Source: Neoarius graeffei (lineage: Eukaryota > Chordata > Actinopteri > Siluriformes > Ariidae). Taken from it: DNA of 64,000 nucleotides. The notes beneath the pieces were generated by a model, which saw only the letters and a program-made list of their open reading frames with translations, ran no database searches and was not told where the DNA came from. Shown piece after piece: positions 61,619-64,000 of this stretch; positions within the stretch are counted from its first letter, which is position 1, and every line of letters begins with the position of its first letter. The stretch covers positions 39,037,198-39,101,197 of the forward strand of contig NC_083577.1 of the NCBI RefSeq assembly GCF_027579695.1. Reading direction: 5' to 3'. Made by a program: the position numbers and the translations under genes.

Positions 61619-62823
61619 ACTACGTTCAGACTGCAACCTGAAATGACCCATATCCGATTTGTTGTGAAATCCGATTTTTTTGTTAGGCCGTTCACATTGC
61701 CAATTATATGAGACTTGTATGCGATCTCCAATATGAACGGAAAATGATCCAAAAGTGTCCCGCATGCGCAAATTGACACGTAATAAGCACATTTACGTAA
61801 TACGTAAACAAAAAAAAAGCGCACTCTTCAAGTTTAATGATTTCTTTTTTTGTTTGTTTGTTTAATTATCTGGTTAGTGTTAAAGTGTGAGGTCTCGTGT
61901 GTGTTTTTGTTTCTGAACTGAAATGAAAACGTGTAGCCTGGTAACGAGGGTTGACTCCTAAATGTCTCTCTAATTTCTATATAAGTGCACTACATGTTAC
62001 TAGGAAGTAATGTATTTTTAAACTCTATATAGTGCACTCGAGCTTCAGTAGGCAGTCATTTGGGATACGGCCGCTGTATTACCAAACTCTTAATTCAGGC
62101 TTAATAATTTGCACATATTTATTTCGTCATATTAATACATTTTTTCTACATTTTTATAAATATTTATTTAGATTGTTTATAGCCAGCTGAATTCTGCAAC
62201 TTCTCTCAGCGCTGGCTCAAGGTGCATAAACACCAGTGCAGTTTGCTATGGAGATGAGGCGAGACCTGGTGATGTGGTTTTTGTGGCGGCGGCGGAACTC
62301 ACACAATAATCTGATTAATGTGGGCAGCAGACTAATGAGACCGAAGGTGTCAAATTACTGGAAATTTCCAGAACAATCTTATAATCTTGTAATACAGGAT
62401 GGTTTAAGTTATAAATCAGTTATAGAAACTGTTTTATTTAATCAGGCTAACAGATAAACATCCAGGTCCCTACCAAATCCACCATTAGCTTGATCAATTC
62501 TATAAAAGTCTATTTAAATTCTGAAAATTGTACAAATGTTGTTTTCCACCAAAGAGGTGGGATTAGCCAACGCAGAATAGTGACGTTTGTCTCTTGTTGA
62601 TGACGTGTAGGTCGCATGAATGCGACCTGTCCGGTCAGACTGCAGTTGCATGTGAAAATATTGGATATGCATCGGATTTAGGACTACATATCCAAGCGGC
62701 CTGGGTCGCATGTGAAAAAATCGGATCTGTGTCGTTCAGATTGTCAATAACAAATCGGATACAGGTCGCATATGGGCAAAAAAATTGGATATGGGTCGTT
62801 TCAGGGTGCAGTCTGAACGTAGT
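61619..62823. mobile_element. CACTA-like non-autonomous element
   Basis: Ends ACTACGTTCAGACTGCA and TGCAGTCTGAACGTAGT are perfect 17-bp inverted repeats. The similarity continues about 40 bp (GACCCATATCC on both). Inner ATCGGAT motifs are scattered along the right arm. On the left the sequence reads CACTACG. No transposase frame. The 3-bp flanks do not match clearly, so the superfamily is tentative. Confidence 0.7.
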
Positions 62824-63439
62824 CATAGAGCATGGATTAAAGTTTTCTGTCGCTACGACGGATTTCCGTCAACTGGGAGCGCTAAAGGTCAATAATGAGA
62901 TTGATGCAGATCCGAGGGAAAAAAGGGGGGGGGGGGGGGTAGGCCCATAGGTCTGACACCGATGTGATTTAGAACTTCACCAAGCTGCTGTGATTGCCTG
63001 TTGTTGAACCCTTTCTTGTGCTATGTTTGAGTATATGTAAAGGAATAAGTTGTTGCGCTAGATAGGCCTAAATAAATAAATACAGCCTACGCTACTGTCT
63101 AGTCCCGGGGAGGCTCGGCGTAGGCAGCGAGCTGCGGTGCTCGGCTTGAGTTTCGTTTCTATCGGCGGCTCCAGCCTGACTTTGGACGCTCGTAACTCGG
63201 CCAGGGGAGGTCCCAGCCTCTCCAAACTTGGTAGTCAGTGACCTCTGCCCTCTCCCCAACGAACCAGCACTGCCAGGGCGGGCCAGCCCCGCGCCTCGGG
63301 ACGCGATTCACCCCGAGGCGAGCCGCCGCGCTCCGCATCAGTTTCCTTTTAACGGCGGCTCCACTGATGAAACAATCTGGCTGTCCTACTACTAGGCAAC
63401 TACTTGCCTACTACTAATACTAGGCCTATTGTAGTAGTA

Positions 63440-63472
<33 letters not shown>

Positions 63473-64000
63473 TTTGCCTATTGAAAGGTGATCAGGTGAA
63501 AAATCTAAACAGCCCTGTTGAAGCCGCAGCAAGATCTATGCTATTAAGCCTTTTGTAGGTTAAACAGGCTTCGGCAGACAGCGTTCTGGAAAGGCTGTGT
63601 TTTTCTTTGGTTTGATTAGCCTACGATTTAATCTTTAAACATTATGGTTTCAGCAGTTCGCTTAAACATTGGAGGCTGCAGAGTTGGGCTGCAAGATTTC
63701 CCGACACTTGTTTAAGATGCCAAACTTCATAGTAAGGAGAAAATAATTCCACAGTATTTAGTGCCTCGTCAGTCTCAAAAATTAATAGTGAAGGACCAAT
63801 GCGAATTAAGTGCCAAAAAAACATCTCGTAGGCCTATATTTTACATTTTCAAAAAAGTCCAGAATTGGAAGTCGGTCAGTGGAGTGTAATGAAGTGTCTC
63901 ATTCACTAAGCACAAAAGGTTGGAAAACAGTGGAGAAAACAGCTATTGCTTAAATAGGCTACTAATGGTTTACATTAGTAATTTAATGTATGTGACAAAT
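62824..64000. other. No gene recognised; GC-rich block and (TAA)n
   Basis: A G17 run lies at 62922-62939. 63100-63360 is strikingly GC-rich, with TCGTAACTCGGCCAGGGGAG and CCCCGAGGCGAGCCGCCG. 63430-63472 is a (TAG)(TAA)n microsatellite. I could not identify the GC-rich block as rRNA, promoter or repeat. Confidence 0.4.

Noticed and set aside
61316..61792. 158-codon minus-strand ORF
   Set aside because: It runs through a (CA)n tract and into the CACTA-like end; translation is low-complexity and without motifs.
63100..63360. rRNA gene fragment
   Set aside because: GC-rich, but I could not match any part to conserved 18S, 5.8S or 28S segments.

Overview
This window looks like intronic and intergenic DNA from a teleost fish. 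The evidence is spliced vertebrate-type coding exons in a background of Tc1-like, hAT, LINE, tRNA-SINE and Ty3/gypsy repeats typical of fish, with many TA, CA and GT microsatellites. The SINE and Tc1 mix would suit an otophysan such as a catfish, but that is a guess. There are no bacterial-style operons, rRNA genes or CRISPR arrays.

The only host gene I can support is a MORC-family gene (best match MORC3-like) on the minus strand. Ten coding exons run from 60988 down to a stop codon at 26810-26812. All ten join with consistent splice phases and no internal stop. They encode the end of the ATPase/S5 region, a CW zinc finger, a serine-rich and coiled-coil linker and a C-terminal tail. The 5' exons, with the ATP-binding GHKL domain, lie beyond the right edge.

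Nearly everything else is mobile DNA. 1-26.8 kb is downstream of the MORC gene: a gypsy gag fragment with its LTR, a Tc1 element, a hAT with a perfect 8-bp target duplication, gypsy and LINE scraps, a 778-bp tandem duplication carrying a SINE, and a deep nest at 15.5-24 kb (LINE, then a CCGG-flanked element, then a BED-finger hAT, which holds both a Tc1 and a TIR element that itself holds another hAT). 29-31 kb is a second copy of the first Tc1 family, only about 42 bp from a MORC exon. 31.8-36.3 kb is an old chromodomain gypsy element and 36.3-39.1 kb a decayed hAT. 39.8-45.3 kb is a Tc1 split by a TTAA-flanked THAP-type (Kolobok-like) element, which contains a second copy of the deleted LINE and a SINE. 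46.8-56.9 kb is a young, apparently complete Ty3/gypsy element (two 1688-bp LTRs, tRNA-Arg primer site, PNMA-like gag, pol in the -1 frame) lying antisense in a MORC intron. 56.9-57.3 kb is a large palindrome, 58.8-60.5 kb another Tc1, and 61.6-62.8 kb a CACTA-like non-autonomous element.

The insertion order can often be read directly because target duplications are intact, and removing the younger element restores the older reading frame at several points. The strongest leads are the intact gypsy element with its PNMA-like gag and GTTAAAC frameshift site, the CCGG-flanked element with repeated ATTTACCA motifs, and the LINE deletion derivative present twice with the same internal junction.
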